A stretch of DNA of 64,000 nt from Taudactylus pleione (lineage: Eukaryota; Chordata; Amphibia; Anura; Myobatrachidae). Positions 44,203 to 55,629 of the stretch are shown one piece after another (the stretch's first letter is position 1; the number at the start of each line of letters is the position of its first letter). The stretch lies in NCBI GenBank assembly GCA_031769625.1, contig JAUIMM010000169.1, forward strand, positions 10,784,001 through 10,848,000, written 5' to 3'. The position numbers and the translations under genes are program-made. The notes beneath the pieces are model-generated. The model was not told the DNA's origin. It saw only the letters and a program-made list of their open reading frames with translations, and did not search any database.

Positions 44203-44515
44203 GCCCTGATTCAGACCCACTCGCAAGCGGCTGTCCGCTCGCAAGTGGGTTGATGGTCTGCACTGAGCATGCGCACGATAGAGCCAAAATCACTCCGGGC
44301 CTTGCGGTTGAAAACCTCAACCGCAGGCTCCGGCTCGCAGTTTCGATGGTCGCGATGGTCAAGATCATCGCGGCCATCAAACTGCACGCTCGTATAGGCT
44401 GTGGGTGGTGACCCACAGCTATACGAGCGTCCAGGAGGACGCTCCATTTTTATGGAGGGCGGCCCTCATTCAGAGCGTGCGCTCTACTCAGAGCGTACGG
44501 CTCTGAATGAGGGCC
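44203..44515. mobile_element. multi-hairpin MITE (family A), copy A7, internally deleted
   Basis: Termini GGCCCTGATTCAGACCC and CTCTGAATGAGGGCC with TAA on both flanks (44200-44202, 44516-44518). It keeps only the outer modules (AGAGCCAAAATCACTCC, GGTCGCGATGGTC/GATCATCGCGGCC, GCTGTGGGTGGTGACCCACAGC). TAA is the preferred PIF/Harbinger target, supporting that mobiliser for the family. Confidence 0.7.
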
Positions 44516-44518
44516 TAA

Positions 44519-45030
44519 GTTATGACTCAGCCATGGAGCATAAAGATCTGCGTGCAAAACGGGCTTATGTGCAGCTCTGAAATAGGCCCTCTATCTTTAT
44601 CATATCCTACAAAACATATACATATTATGCCACCATACAATTATAAGAACTAGCTGCTTGGTTTAACCATGGGAAGAATCATGGAAAAGTGAATTTTATC
44701 CTAAAGTAACATATTTTACCTGTGCAATGCACTGGATAGAAAATAGTGACATGCAGATACCCCAAGTCATGAATGTATTAATCTATCAAATATACACAAT
44801 CAATAAAAACGAATGTAACACCTTAATCCTAACACATAAACACAAGTACATAAAATGATCACGTTAGATAAGTATTATGTATTTAAGAGTCTATGAACTG
44901 TTTAGCGCTGAAGGTAGGGAAGTGTGGGGTTCTGAATGTCTTACTAAGAAATAAATTGTGGGTATAATATATTTATCTTGTACAGTGTGTGTGATCCTCT
45001 TCATATTATTTATGCCGAAGTTAGGATGAT
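44519..45030. other. no gene recognised
   Basis: AT-rich sequence without motif-bearing frames. Confidence 0.4.
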
Positions 45031-45235
45031 TCAGTGTTAGTGAGGTCAGCTTAGTGTCAGTGCTGTGATCTTAGTGTCAGTGTTAGTGAGGTCGGCTTAG
45101 TGTCAGTGCTGTGATCTTAGTGTCAGTGTTAGTGAGGTCAGCTTAGTGTCAGTGCTGTGATCTTAGTGTCAGTGTTAGTGAGGTCAGCTTAGTGTCAGTG
45201 CTGTGATCTTAGTGTCAGTGTTGATGGGGTCAGTG
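45031..45235. repeat. 46-bp tandem repeat, about 4.4 copies
   Basis: Units TCAGTGTTAGTGAGGTCAGC... start at 45031, 45077, 45123, 45169 and (partial) 45215. Each itself contains two halves based on TTAGTGTCAGTG. Confidence 0.9.
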
Positions 45236-45299
45236 CTGGTGATCTTATTGTTGGTATTGGTGGGTTCCGCTGCTAACTTTAATGTCAGTGTTTCCGAAG

Positions 45300-45890
45300 T
45301 CAGCTGGTAACCTTAGTGCAGTGGCATAACTGGGGGGCGAGCAGGGCACCTGGGTGGTGTCAGACCCGGGGAGAGGGGGGGCGCCGGCGGCAGTGCAGTC
45401 TGTAGCACTACAGACTAAAATACACCGGCGATGTGTTTGTTTTAGCAGGTAATAAGAATCAGACAGATTCTTATTGGCTGCTGCTCCCAGTACGCAGCGC
45501 CGGGCTGGAGCTCACTCTTGAGTTCCGCCTTACGGCTCCCACAGTGGGTGAAGGGAAAGATGTCATGACACCGTGATGTCTCTCCCATAGTGCCGAGCTG
45601 GATGGGAAGAGTGGACAGCAGCGGGCGCAGGAGCGGGGATTTGGGTAAGTATAATTTTGTGTGTTTTATGTGCAATGGGCACTACTACTGGGGGCACTGT
45701 ACAAGGGGCACTACTACAGGGGGAATTGCATAATGGACACTGGTACTGGGGGGCATTGCATAAGGGACACTGCTACTGGGGACATTTCATAAGGGGCACT
45801 ACTACTAAGGGCGCTGCATAAGGGGCACTTCTACTGGGGCATTGCATAAGGGGCACTACTACCAGGGGCCTTAAGGTACATATGGATTCA
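45300..45890. repeat. interspersed repeat with ~30-bp tandem units
   Basis: Starts near GTGGCATAACTGGGGGG. From about 45665 units of GGGGCACTACTACTGGGGGCATTGCATAA repeat about seven times; these are the complement type of the units inside the hAT-like element at 8675-8840. Confidence 0.6.
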
Positions 45891-45892
45891 GG

Positions 45893-46335
45893 GCCGTAAC
45901 TAGGGTAGTGCGACCAGTGCCATGGCACAGGGCACCGCAGGGCAGGGGGTGCTGTTTGGACCTGTCAATTTTCCTGTTTATTATCATTCTCACTTGTAGC
46001 TTCCTCTTCTTTTATCCCCAGCATCTCCTGGCCTCCCCTGTGTCTTCCCTGGCCCTTTCCCATGAGGCCATGGCCCTTTTTCAGGTGCACTATCTTGTGT
46101 CCCTATTTAAAAAATGGAGGGGGGGTAGGCTCTCTCTTGCACAGGGTACCAAAAAGTCTAGTTACGGCTCTGTATGGAATTAAAGAATGTCCCCAGAGTG
46201 ACGAGAAACAGTGGTGTGTCATGTTGACATGCCCCCATTTTCAGTGGACACACCCCTTGCGGCGCACAGTTAGGGGGGGGCTCAGTTTTTCATCTTTTTC
46301 TGGGCTCCAAAGACCATAGTTACCCCACTGCCTTA
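45893..46335. other. repeat debris, no gene recognised
   Basis: Begins GGGCCGTAACTAGGGTAG and ends near ATAGTTACCCCACTG, possible opposite ends of one unclassified element. Confidence 0.35.
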
Positions 46336-46339
46336 GTGT

Positions 46340-46642
46340 AAAGCTGGGTACACACTAGGTCGACGGGCCTGCTCTCCAGCCAATCAGCTGACCTATCTGA
46401 CAATTGGTAAGTGTATACACACACTTACGAATCGTCTGCCCGATGTGCTAGGCTTGACAGCTCAACTGGGCGGGTTTTTAAATCACCCACCCAGTTGAGC
46501 TGTCAATCATCACTGTGTCCCTACAGCATATGTATGGGCAATCATCGGATCGCCCGTACACACCAGCAGATGGCTGATATATCTTTCAATATATCGCCCA
46601 TTCAATGGAAGGGGCGATATATCTATCAGTGTGTACCCTGCT
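46340..46642. mobile_element. Harbinger-type MITE (family T), complete copy
   Basis: AGCTGGGTACACACTAGG to CAGTGTGTACCCTGCT with TAA on both flanks. Internal foldback CTCAACTGGGCGGG...CCCACCCAGTTGAG (46463-46500). The clean TAA duplication and the shared termini tie family T to PIF/Harbinger. Confidence 0.7.
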
Positions 46643-46692
46643 TAACTGTTGGTGGTGTCAGGTTGTGACCCTTATATTAGTGTTTGTAGTAT

Positions 46693-46893
46693 AAAGCTGG
46701 GTGTACACTATATGATGTGTGTACCCAGCACCATACACACTGCATGATCCGGTGTACGACGACGTGATGTAACAATACAGGTTGCATGTAACAGCATCGG
46801 GTGCAGAACAGCAGATGGTACGATGCGATAAACAACCATCTTTAACGACGGATCAGCAAACAAACTATACGATGTATCATTCCGATTTGTGGC
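46693..46893. mobile_element. Harbinger-type MITE (family T), partial copy
   Basis: Starts AGCTGGGTGTACACTATATG after TAA. The far end is not clear. Confidence 0.45.
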
Positions 46894-48276
46894 TTAACCC
46901 TGTGACATTAATGTCAGTGCTGGTGGTGTAATTTATATGATACATGGCCATTTATTGTGTAATTCTGGTCAGGTTCTCGATATGAGGACACTCATTGCGA
47001 CATGCGTCAGTACTGTATGTTAGAATGCTTACAGTTAACTGATTTTTGTTAAGAAGAGATGTAATGACATGATGACACTATACGCTTTATTCTAGACACA
47101 CACAGCCAGAGCCAACTGATCCACAAAGCTTTGGGCATTTACTGACATGTAAAATGTATTTTGCACTCCTTTACGTTACCTCCATTATAACAGAACTTCC
47201 TAATAGTTGCAGCACAGTGAACATGACAGCTGCTGCTCCAATAATAACATAGTAAAAGATGAAGACATATAGAATAGAAATAATAATGAGACACAAACAA
47301 AATCATAACTTAGTTACAACATATCAGAGTCACCCTGGAGCTTCGGAGTTGAGGGGACATTTCTGATAAGAGGCTGATTTTCTGTTCCCTTCTCCTTCCC
47401 TGGCCCCTGCCCCCGGTCCCTGCCCCCTGTATCTGCTCAGTGTGACGGAGACTGAGGTTTCGTTTTTCCCTTCTTTTGAATGCGTAAAAACAAAAAGCCA
47501 GAAAGCATTTGCTGTGCCAGAGACAGAGAGGACAGTGTTATTATTATACTCCTAAACAGAATATGTTTGTTTTTCTGTCTGTGCCTGATCTACCCTTATC
47601 TGTGTGTGTTGGAGCATTTAATGTAAAGAAAACATATGAACTTGGTTACGATCAGAACTCCGGTTCCTCTAGCAACACAATTTTTCAACTTCTGTTTAAT
47701 AAGCACCAGGAGGATGCAGAACCGATGACACTAACCTGCAAACAGCTTTTCGGTGCAGCTTAATCTGTGGCTGTGTGTCTGATTCTTCTAAGCCAGCTAC
47801 AGTACATGCTTTATACTTCCAGGCCACAGACCGCAGGTTGTGAGAAGCAAGGATCTAAATGTCAGACTGTGGAGTGAGCAGCACTTCCCATACTGTGGGC
47901 GGAGAGTTACAGCAGTGCATACCACGGCCCTCATAATCACTGTACACAATGCTTCTTTCTCCTGTTCCAGGTGTTGTTATGCTCAGAGTACTGCACAAAT
48001 ATATTGGGCCATGTGCGGGATATGTGCTGGGGGTAGTTTTCTTGATAAATTTTGAATTATTTTTAAACTGTTTGGACAGGATGTATTAAGCATAACATTT
48101 TGGATGCAACACATCTCGCCAATGATCAAATGCATTCTGGGGTTTAGTAACACTGTGTGCGTGATCATTTAAGCAAAGGACAGCTCTTCTGATAAGAGCT
48201 CTTATGCTGTGTCAGGAGTCAGGACTTTCGGGTTTATGACCCGGGAGTAAAACCTGAAAGTCCCTCTGCGCAAAAC
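46894..48276. other. no repeat or gene recognised
   Basis: A relatively long stretch with no recognisable transposon ends, including a pyrimidine-rich part at 47375-47440. It lies 5' of TLR2 on the minus strand, so it could contain a non-coding first exon or promoter, but no specific signal supports this. Confidence 0.3.
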
Positions 48277-48658
48277 TCATACCCCTGTCACATCGCCAAA
48301 ATAACCCAGGTTATTCCCGGGTTGTTGCCGGGTCGACGTGATTTTTAAATGCACCAAAATGAATAACCCGGGTCGACTGACCCAGTATTTCTACCTGGGT
48401 TAAAAGGAGGGTTATGTGGCTCTTAAATGGTACAGACCCAGGATATTTGACCCTGCTCTGAGAAAATAGTGCTGTTTGGCTTTTTCCAGTCAGCTGACCA
48501 GCCTGCACACAGAGCACATGTCTCTGTATTTACATTACTGTCCTGCACTGCACACTTTGCACACTTTGCACACTTTGGGGAAAAGGCAGCTAATAATAAG
48601 CTAAATACAGACAGCACAGTGTACTATATTGCACTTTACTTTCGCTTTGGAGGAATCA

Positions 48659-50008
48659 TGGCAAACTAGTGATGAAGAAGTAATGGAGTTGCTGTGGATC
48701 AGGGGTGAGGAAGAAATATGTAAACAGATAACTGGCACTGTCAATGATGTGATAACTTATCATAACATAAGCAAAACGTTGGCTGCATCTGGATTCATCA
48801 GGAGCCAACAGCAGGTTGTCAATAAGCTGAAGGCACTGAAGAAGCAATTTCATAAGGTGAACGACCACAATAGATAATCGCAGTGGTGCTGCCCACATGG
48901 ACTGGAAGTTCTTTGAGCTGTGTGCCAATGCATTTGGCCATACTGCATTAAGCAGACCTGTGACATTGTCATCTAGTCTGGCTGCAGCTGAAACTAGCCA
49001 GGTCTCTGCTGCTGAACTCCTGCCTGCTATAGTGACCTCAGAGGGACGGTCATCTCCGCCACCATCACCAACATTGTTTGGGGATGACCCTACACCCACG
49101 GCGGCTGATCCACCGATTGTAGAAGCCGATGTCTCACCTACAACACAGGTGGCTGTTGAGGCACAGCCTTCAACTAGTGAGGGGGCAACAACCGCAACCC
49201 AGCCTTTACGAGGATCATGTACGTCACATTGATATATTTTTAACAGTAAAAATGAAAGTCAGGGGAGGCAGTGACTTCCCTGCTTACTTTTTCTGCTCCT
49301 CCCTTATCAAAGCTCATTTGAAATTGTAAATTAATAAAAAAAAAAATACAATAATCATAATTTTAAAAATGCTAAATTTTGCAGAGTGTATGCAGTGTGT
49401 AGGTGGGAGGATACCACAAACACGCTTGCTAACATCACTACTGTTTTGTATATCCTCACTGCAAATCGCATTTTGAATGAATTATTCTATCTCTTGTGCC
49501 CACAGTATATACTGTACCACCAAGGAGGAGGAGGCCAAATAAAACTGAGCAGGCAGCCAAGGCCATGACGAGTGTTCTGCTGGTAAAACTGGAGCAAATG
49601 GATGCAACTTTGGCAGCCAGGGAAGATGCTCGCATGGAGCGTAACATGCAGGCGATCCAAAATATGCAGAACAATTTTCTGGAGCAATTCCACAGAGATG
49701 CTCGTGAGCGTCAGAGGGAGAGCCAGGAATTTCTCTGGTCTCTATTTGATTGCACCTTTCCAGTTAGCGAAGGCCAACGCTCAGGGCCCCCACATCGTCT
49801 GCCTCACCAATACAGTCACTCTTATCCCCAGTATAACCCTGCACCTTACCCAGCCCCATACAGGTATGCTCATCCCCAACCTCCTCCTTCAGAAAGGCCG
49901 GAAAATCCCAATGAACCACTTTTTGTAATTTGCCTTAATCTATTATTTTTACATACTGTATATTTGTTTGTTTTCTTGATAATATATTTCACCTTACTTT
50001 TTACTTGA
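48659..50008 (+). pseudogene. Harbinger-associated Myb/SANT-like protein (two exons)
   Basis: Exon 1 (about 48659-49214) encodes a Myb/SANT-type trihelix: SWQTSDEEVMELLWIRGEEEICKQ, then YHNISKTLAASGFIRSQQQVVNKLKALKKQF. After a small frame-breaking indel at 48870-48880 come GAAHMDWKFFELCANAFG and an acidic/Pro-rich linker. A donor (GTACGT at 49215) and a strong acceptor (CTCTTGTGCCCACAG, ending about 49503) lead to exon 2: basic PPRRRRPNKTEQ, a coiled-coil-like helix (KLEQMDATLAAREDARMERNMQAIQNMQNNFLEQFHRDARERQRE) and a Pro/Tyr-rich tail. In active elements this protein brings the transposase to the ends and the nucleus. Here the frame is broken at least once and the start codon is unclear. 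Confidence 0.75.
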
Positions 50009-50249
50009 AATAATATTTTATATGATATTTGCTATGTTTATTGCAAATAATTCTAAGGTTTCGCACCTCTTTTGTTAAGCTTTAAAAATGTAATATGTAA
50101 TCCAAAAACAAATTGTAACACACGTCTATTCGGTTTTAGCTGTTGTACATGGGCAGTTTAATGTCAACAAACGTTCTAATTTTTGAATACTATAACTAAA
50201 AAAAAACATTTAAAGCAACAAAGATGAAAGGTTGGCCATTATTGAAGCC

Positions 50250-51727
50250 CTAATTTGTTCTGCACTTGCAGTATGGTCCGAACGCATTTTCCTCAACCAT
50301 TCTTGCAGAGCTTAGGATGTGAATGTACGTAATTTGATTTTGGGACAGCTGGACGTGTTGCGTGAAGCCCTTCATCAACCATCTTCTTAAAGGGTAGGCT
50401 GCATCACCAATTATATGGACCGGTACTTCCACTCCATCAACTGTTTTAGATTTCTATTTTAAAAAAAGAAAAATTGCATTCAGAATAGGACCAGAATCGT
50501 CCATGAGGGGCAGACTGGTGGGCACAGAAGGGGTGTTGTTGTTTGTAGGTATGGAATATTTGTGTACAATGGTCACTGAATCACATTCTTTAGGAAACAT
50601 TAACCGCTGTATAAATGCTCATGATGACAGGTTACAAAAATATACGCATGAACAACAGGGCCTGCTATTATAAAAAAGATGAATTAATATTTACTTACCT
50701 CTTTTGGGAAAAGCCAGCCACCTTGCTTGTCCTCTGCTAGCCAGAAAATTTGGGAATTGGCAAGTACTCGAGCATCATGTGCCCGTCCAGGCCACCCTAT
50801 AGAGACATCTGTGAAGCTGAGGGAAAACAAAAATTAGTTTTAAGAAAGGGGCTGCCAAACTAAAATAATAAATAAAAAATGGACAGAACAGTCTTACCAA
50901 TATTTATGATCCACCACAGCCTGTAAAACAATGGAGTGCCATCCTTTTCTGTTGTAATAGTCTGCATGGTTTCACTAGGGGAAATTATAGGAATGTGGGT
51001 ACCATCAATTGCACCTGCGCACTGTGGATATCCACGGGCAACAAATCCATTTATTGTGTTCTGTAAACGCTGTCCTTGGGGAAGACAAATAAATCGATGG
51101 TATAGACTTTGCACCAATGCCCGTGTGACCTGACAAACAACGTTGCACACTGTCGATATGTCCACACCAAAGAGGCACAACAGGGTGCGATATTCACCCG
51201 GAGTAGCATACCACCACAAGGCAATGGCTAGCCTCCTGCTTGGCTCGATTGGTTTCCGGAAGTTAGTGGTCTGCCTAGAAAGTGCTGGAGTCAGTAGATT
51301 CAAGAGGTACTGGAAGGTCAGGCGCGACATCCTCAAAATTAAGTACACTTTGTATGAACGCTTGCCCATGCTGCCACCTCTCTTCCGACAATCTTCGGTC
51401 GGAAGAGAGGTGGAGGTTCAAGATAGTTGTCACCAAAGCAGTTATGAGGGATCTCCTCCTACGCAAATACTGTCTCCGCAAAATATCACTTTCACCCAAA
51501 ACCTGCACCCTCCTTGGACTTGGAATATAGCTGCAGAAGAAGCTACAGAAAGTGAGAAGCACTAATAACCTCTCACAGGCTAAATCCACAAGCAGTAGAG
51601 CAGAAACAATCATAAATGCAGGACTCTGTGCTGTGACATGTGCACTGTTGGCCATGATTGCTGCACTGCAAGCATTCCCCAGCCCCTCATTTTCTTTACT
51701 GAAAACGTCATCATAATTGTGAGCCAA
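50250..51727 (-). pseudogene. PIF/Harbinger transposase (three exons, HARBI1-like)
   Basis: Exon 1 (to about 50891) carries RRRSLITALVTTIL, RMSRLTFQYLLNLL, LAIALWWYATPGEYRTLLCLFGVDISTVC and CAGAIDGTHIPI (first catalytic Asp). A donor GTAAGA follows. Exon 2 (50816-50699) is TDVSIGWPGRAHDARVLANSQIF with the second Asp, between a clean acceptor (CCCTCAG) and donor (GTAAGT). Exon 3 (about 50446-50250) has VHIIGDAAYPLRRWLMKGFT and SARMVEENAFG with the catalytic Glu, then terminates early. Two frameshifts are visible: near 51335 (between LNFEDV and RMSRLTF) and near 50968 (before the YYNRKGWHS region). The nuclease therefore cannot be made. Same family as vertebrate HARBI1. Confidence 0.8.
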
Positions 51728-51859
51728 TAAAATCCTTTAAAAATGACATCACACTGTTTTAACATGGGAAACCCGGGTTGAGTTAAAAGGCACCAAATCT
51801 GCAATAACCCGGGTTATTAAGGTGATCTGACCCGTTTTTGCGATGTGAAAGGAGTATCA

Positions 51860-52124
51860 GGCGTCGGTCAGTGCATGCGCAAGCCGTGGGGTACCCTGGG
51901 AGGGATCCTATTGGATCCATCTCATGGAAGTTTTCCTAAGTAGCCCATAGGATTCTATTGGTGGATCGCCATCTATCGGGTCCAAGCTTCAGAAAGCCAA
52001 CTGCATATGGAAAATGCGGTCAACCCCCCAAAAATTAAATTTTCAGGGGTTTTACCTCACTTATAGCTTTAATGCAGTTGTGTGCTTCCTTCTCTCTCCC
52101 CCTCCCAGCCAGCAGTGAGTCTCA
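51860..52124. other. no gene recognised
   Basis: Short intergenic stretch without features. Confidence 0.4.
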
Positions 52125-52442
52125 TAGTGATGGCCATCGGTAATTAACAACCATCGATGGTTAACTGCCAACAGTTGATGGTTTTGCCATAGATGACAGA
52201 GAGCCAATAATTCTTCACCATTGATGGCCTAGTGGGACCCGATGGTTGTTTTTTTGTTTTTTTTATGGGAAGGAGCTTAGCCCCACCCACATTTCTGATT
52301 GGCCTGCAGCCCATTGTATTCCTAGCAGCGGTGGCCATCTCAGAGTGCAAACCATTGATGGTTCACCATGGGTGGTTTTTATGCCATCAATGGTAATCGC
52401 AGATGGAACCATCAACGGTGACCCCACTGATGGCCATCCCTA
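52125..52442. mobile_element. 318-bp MITE (family C), copy 2
   Basis: Ends TAGTGATGGC and GCCATCCCTA, the same length as copy 1 at 2521-2838. The interior again consists of ACCATCGATGGT-type palindromes. Confidence 0.65.
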
Positions 52443-52534
52443 GTCAGTCATGGGTGATGCTTAGGGACGCCCCTTGCTGCTGGCTGAGGAGAGTTATGTC
52501 TTATTTATATAGTTAAAAAAATGGTGTGTGTGTT

Positions 52535-52562
52535 TGTATATATATATATATATATATATAAA
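52535..52562. repeat. (TA)n microsatellite
   Basis: Pure TA dinucleotide run. Confidence 0.9.
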
Positions 52563-52885
52563 ATTTATTAACAGTTATTTATATAGCGCACACATATTCT
52601 GCAGCATTTTACAGAGAATATTTGCCCATTCACATCAGTCACTGCCCCAGTGTAGCTTACAATCTAAATTCGCTATCACATGCACACATACATACTAGGG
52701 TTAATTTTGTTGGGAGCCAATTAACCTACTAGTATATTTTTGGAGTGTGGGAGGAAACCGGAGTACCGGGGGAAAACCCACGCAAGCACAGGGAGAATAT
52801 GCAAACTCCACACAGTTAGGGCTGTACTGGGAATCAAACCGACAACCACAGTGCTGTGAGGCAGTAATGCTAACCACACATATAC
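52563..52885. repeat. widespread vertebrate interspersed repeat (GGAGGAAACCGGAGTACC type)
   Basis: Starts TTTATATAGCGC...AGCATTTTACAGAG, continues CAGTGTAGCTTACAATCT, then GTGGGAGGAAACCGGAGTAC, CCCACGCAAGCACAGGGAG and ATGCAAACTCCACACAG. I recognise this block as an old, very widespread non-coding repeat of fish and amphibian genomes, but I will not name a specific family from memory. Confidence 0.6.
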
Positions 52886-54584
52886 AGTATATCATTGTAA
52901 AGTCTTTTTTTAAACTAATAGATAAAACTATTTAACCAAAAATATAAAAAGTAAGTGCTAGTTAACCCATATTCAGTATAATTTTATTTTAAAATCTGCA
53001 GATTTGGTGATAAAAATATACTGAATCATGTTTAAATAGCTCTTATTTACATAATTTGTTTATCAAATAAATCGACAATTTTGGGGATATTTGTAGAAAA
53101 ATATTAACCAGTTAAATGTTTATTTATTGTTGTTTTAAATGTTTGTTTGATTTTTTTAAAAAGTGGATTTTTTCATTTCTTGCCAACAAATTGAAACACA
53201 GCTTTTGAAAAAAAAAAAAAAATAGCCTAACAACCATGGATTGTATAACATCTATGGTAAGAATGATTTTGCACGTGTGCCCTCTCAAAATATATTTCAT
53301 AATTAGCATTAGGGTATGTGTTTACCACAGCACATTGCTTTATTCACAATTAAAGCAACATTACATTTGTATTGTTCATTTATTTAAATTCATTTATAGG
53401 GTATGATTGTGACTGTTGGGATTGGCATTGCAAATAGATGTTATTGCCCATGAAACTTCAGCTGTCACAACATTGACGGCCCTGGGAGGGTGTCTACAGG
53501 TCACGTTATCCTCTTTGGGATGCCAGGTAAAGTATCTGTTATCTCCTTTCAGATACACTGTAAAGGTCTGCAGGAAGATTCCCTGGCCAAGTACGTAGAT
53601 AAATGTAATATTTTAAATAGTTTGCATTGCTAATAGAACTTGAGGAGTTTTGAAAGTAGAGAATGTGCAGCAGATGCTACACTCTAACAGGTCCTATGCT
53701 TTTATGTTATGTTAAGATATTAGTTTTAAATGTGTAATCCGCTACTCAGAAGCACCTTAATACATGGTGCCATCTTTCCGACGACATTGATGTAAGGATA
53801 GCATTGCCGGCCGCTGGTATACAGGAGGTCACGCTACACTGTAGAGTGGAGAGTCTGTACTGGCTGCAAGGTGTGCACTCATTATTGATAGGCTACTGCC
53901 ACCACTAAACTCTAAGAACGTTCCACCATTCTGGGGGATACAAGTTGCCTCTTGTATGATGGAGCTGCATGTGTGGGTATATGAAGTGCGCTACTGCTCT
54001 GCTTCCATGATGCTCCTTTAATGAAGCATCTGTCCTTTACCAAGTTGGCCACTGTTAGGTCTTCTGCGCATGCCACTGTGTTTGAACGCCACAGTACTTA
54101 CATGGATGTGTAGTACTTAGCACTGGGACGACCCTACAATATCCTGCATGCTGCCATTATCCGTACATGACCGGCTGGTCCGCTGTATACTCCACTCCAT
54201 CTCCGCTACCTACTGGTGTTACTGTGAATACAGCTGTACAATCTGTGCACTGCAATAAAGCCAAGCTCCTGTTTAAGTCTATCCGCCTGGTGTGCCTCAA
54301 ATACTTCTTTCCCCTGCTGTCTACTATTTATCACCTGTGTACATCACAAAATAATACGCACATATCAACAGCATGTGTACTGTAATACAGTATACTTAAG
54401 AAGTCGCTGACACTGACATTTACCACTTGCGTGTATGTAAGGAATCCTTCATGGATTGTAATAATGTATTTATATCTCAGAAACACATCTATGAGGCTAA
54501 ATGATGTCCAAGGATTCACAATGCAATGTGTTCCTCAATATGAAAATCTACAATGATTCTTGTTTGAGTGTCACAGATAGATGA
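52886..54584. other. no gene recognised
   Basis: AT-rich to about 53400, then mixed sequence. A block at 53400-53527 is bracketed by a plausible acceptor (CATTTATAG) and donor (CAG then GTAAAG), but the in-between sequence has no recognisable protein, so I do not call an exon. Confidence 0.35.
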
Positions 54585-54587
54585 TGA

Positions 54588-55063
54588 GGCCGATTCAGAT
54601 TTGCACGTTGCTGCGACCACTTTAGTGGCTTTGCCATAGCTGCATCTGCAACTTTATGCTAATGCTAGTATCAGCCCTTTCCCTGGTGTACAAGCATGTT
54701 TGACTGCGCAAGAGGTGGGACGCCCATTTGGTGTGTCTTTAGATGCTACCATAAGACGTACTCTGTCAGAGTGTGGCCTCCAATGTAAATGATTAAACTT
54801 CTGAGTTCGCAAACACTTCTGCGACATGGCTGCAACACTTCCATAACACGCCTATAATACAGTGCATCACTGAATAACCACCTGCAAGTCACCGCCCAAT
54901 ACATTTATGAGACCATGTGTCTCAATCACTACCGTGCATTTGTGCATACACATCATGGGACACATGAGTTGTGTGACTTTCTAGTGACTTAGATACCTGC
55001 GCAGTGGAAAAACATTAACCAATTGCACTAATATCGGCATTGCATGAGACTCCGAATCAGGCC
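54588..55063. mobile_element. GATTCAG-type MITE, distinct interior
   Basis: Termini GGCCGATTCAGA and TCCGAATCAGGCC with TGA on both flanks (54585-54587, 55064-55066). The ends are shared with families A and B, but the interior is not hairpin-rich and matches neither. Confidence 0.6.
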
Positions 55064-55069
55064 TGATGT

Positions 55070-55450
55070 GTCCAAGAGTTAAGGCAGAGCCATGGGAGGG
55101 AGGTACAACATAGGAATGGCCATCAAAGATTCACTATCGGTAGTGCCATAGGTGCTTTCCATTAATGGCATGAAACTATCGATGGGAAACAATAATTGCT
55201 TTGAACCATTAATGGGCCTTCCTGCTGTGGGACATGGTGGGCCTATCATGGAAGGGAATAGGAGCTGAACAGATCGACAGGGGTCATGGCTAAGCGTTGT
55301 GCCCCCTGTGCTGGAAAAAAATTCATGGATTTCTGACATCAAAGCATCTCTGACATTGTTAGTGGGGAACCATCAGACCTCTGCCATTAATGGCAAAACC
55401 ATTGATAATTGGTAGCAAACCATCAATGATTGCTAACCAACAATGAGTGA
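55070..55450. mobile_element. degraded relative of family C
   Basis: Contains GGAATGGCCATCAAAG, several GCCATTAATGGC and ACCATTGATAATTGGT-type palindromes as in family C. Ends are not preserved. Confidence 0.4.
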
Positions 55451-55629
55451 TGAGCTGCCCTGAGACATGTGTGGTATGCTTTGTCTATAGACATCAGGTC
55501 GACATGGGAATATTGAAATTGTCAAACTGGCTACATGCACATGTACATGTCACCTAAATAATTACTACATGTGCAAGTGCAACCGACATAAATGTCAATG
55601 TGCATGATATATAGGTAGGTATGTACGTA

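Larger units (their letters stand above)
48280..51856. mobile_element. PIF/Harbinger transposon, 3577 bp, complete ends, inactive
   Basis: Terminal inverted repeats TACCCCTGTCACATCG (48280) and CGATGTGAAAGGAGTA (ending 51856) match with two mismatches and are flanked by TCA on both sides (48277-48279, 51857-51859). Subterminal ATAACCCGGGTTAT-type palindromes occur at both ends. It holds two convergent genes, a Myb/SANT-like protein on plus and the transposase on minus, the canonical two-gene layout of Harbinger elements. Confidence 0.85.

Noticed and set aside
47509..47763. 84-residue plus-strand open frame in a repeat-poor stretch
   Set aside because: No recognisable domain, no splice or promoter context; could be chance.
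53401..53527. Exon-like block with AG before and GTAAAG after
   Set aside because: Weak acceptor, no recognisable peptide in any frame; insufficient to call an exon.
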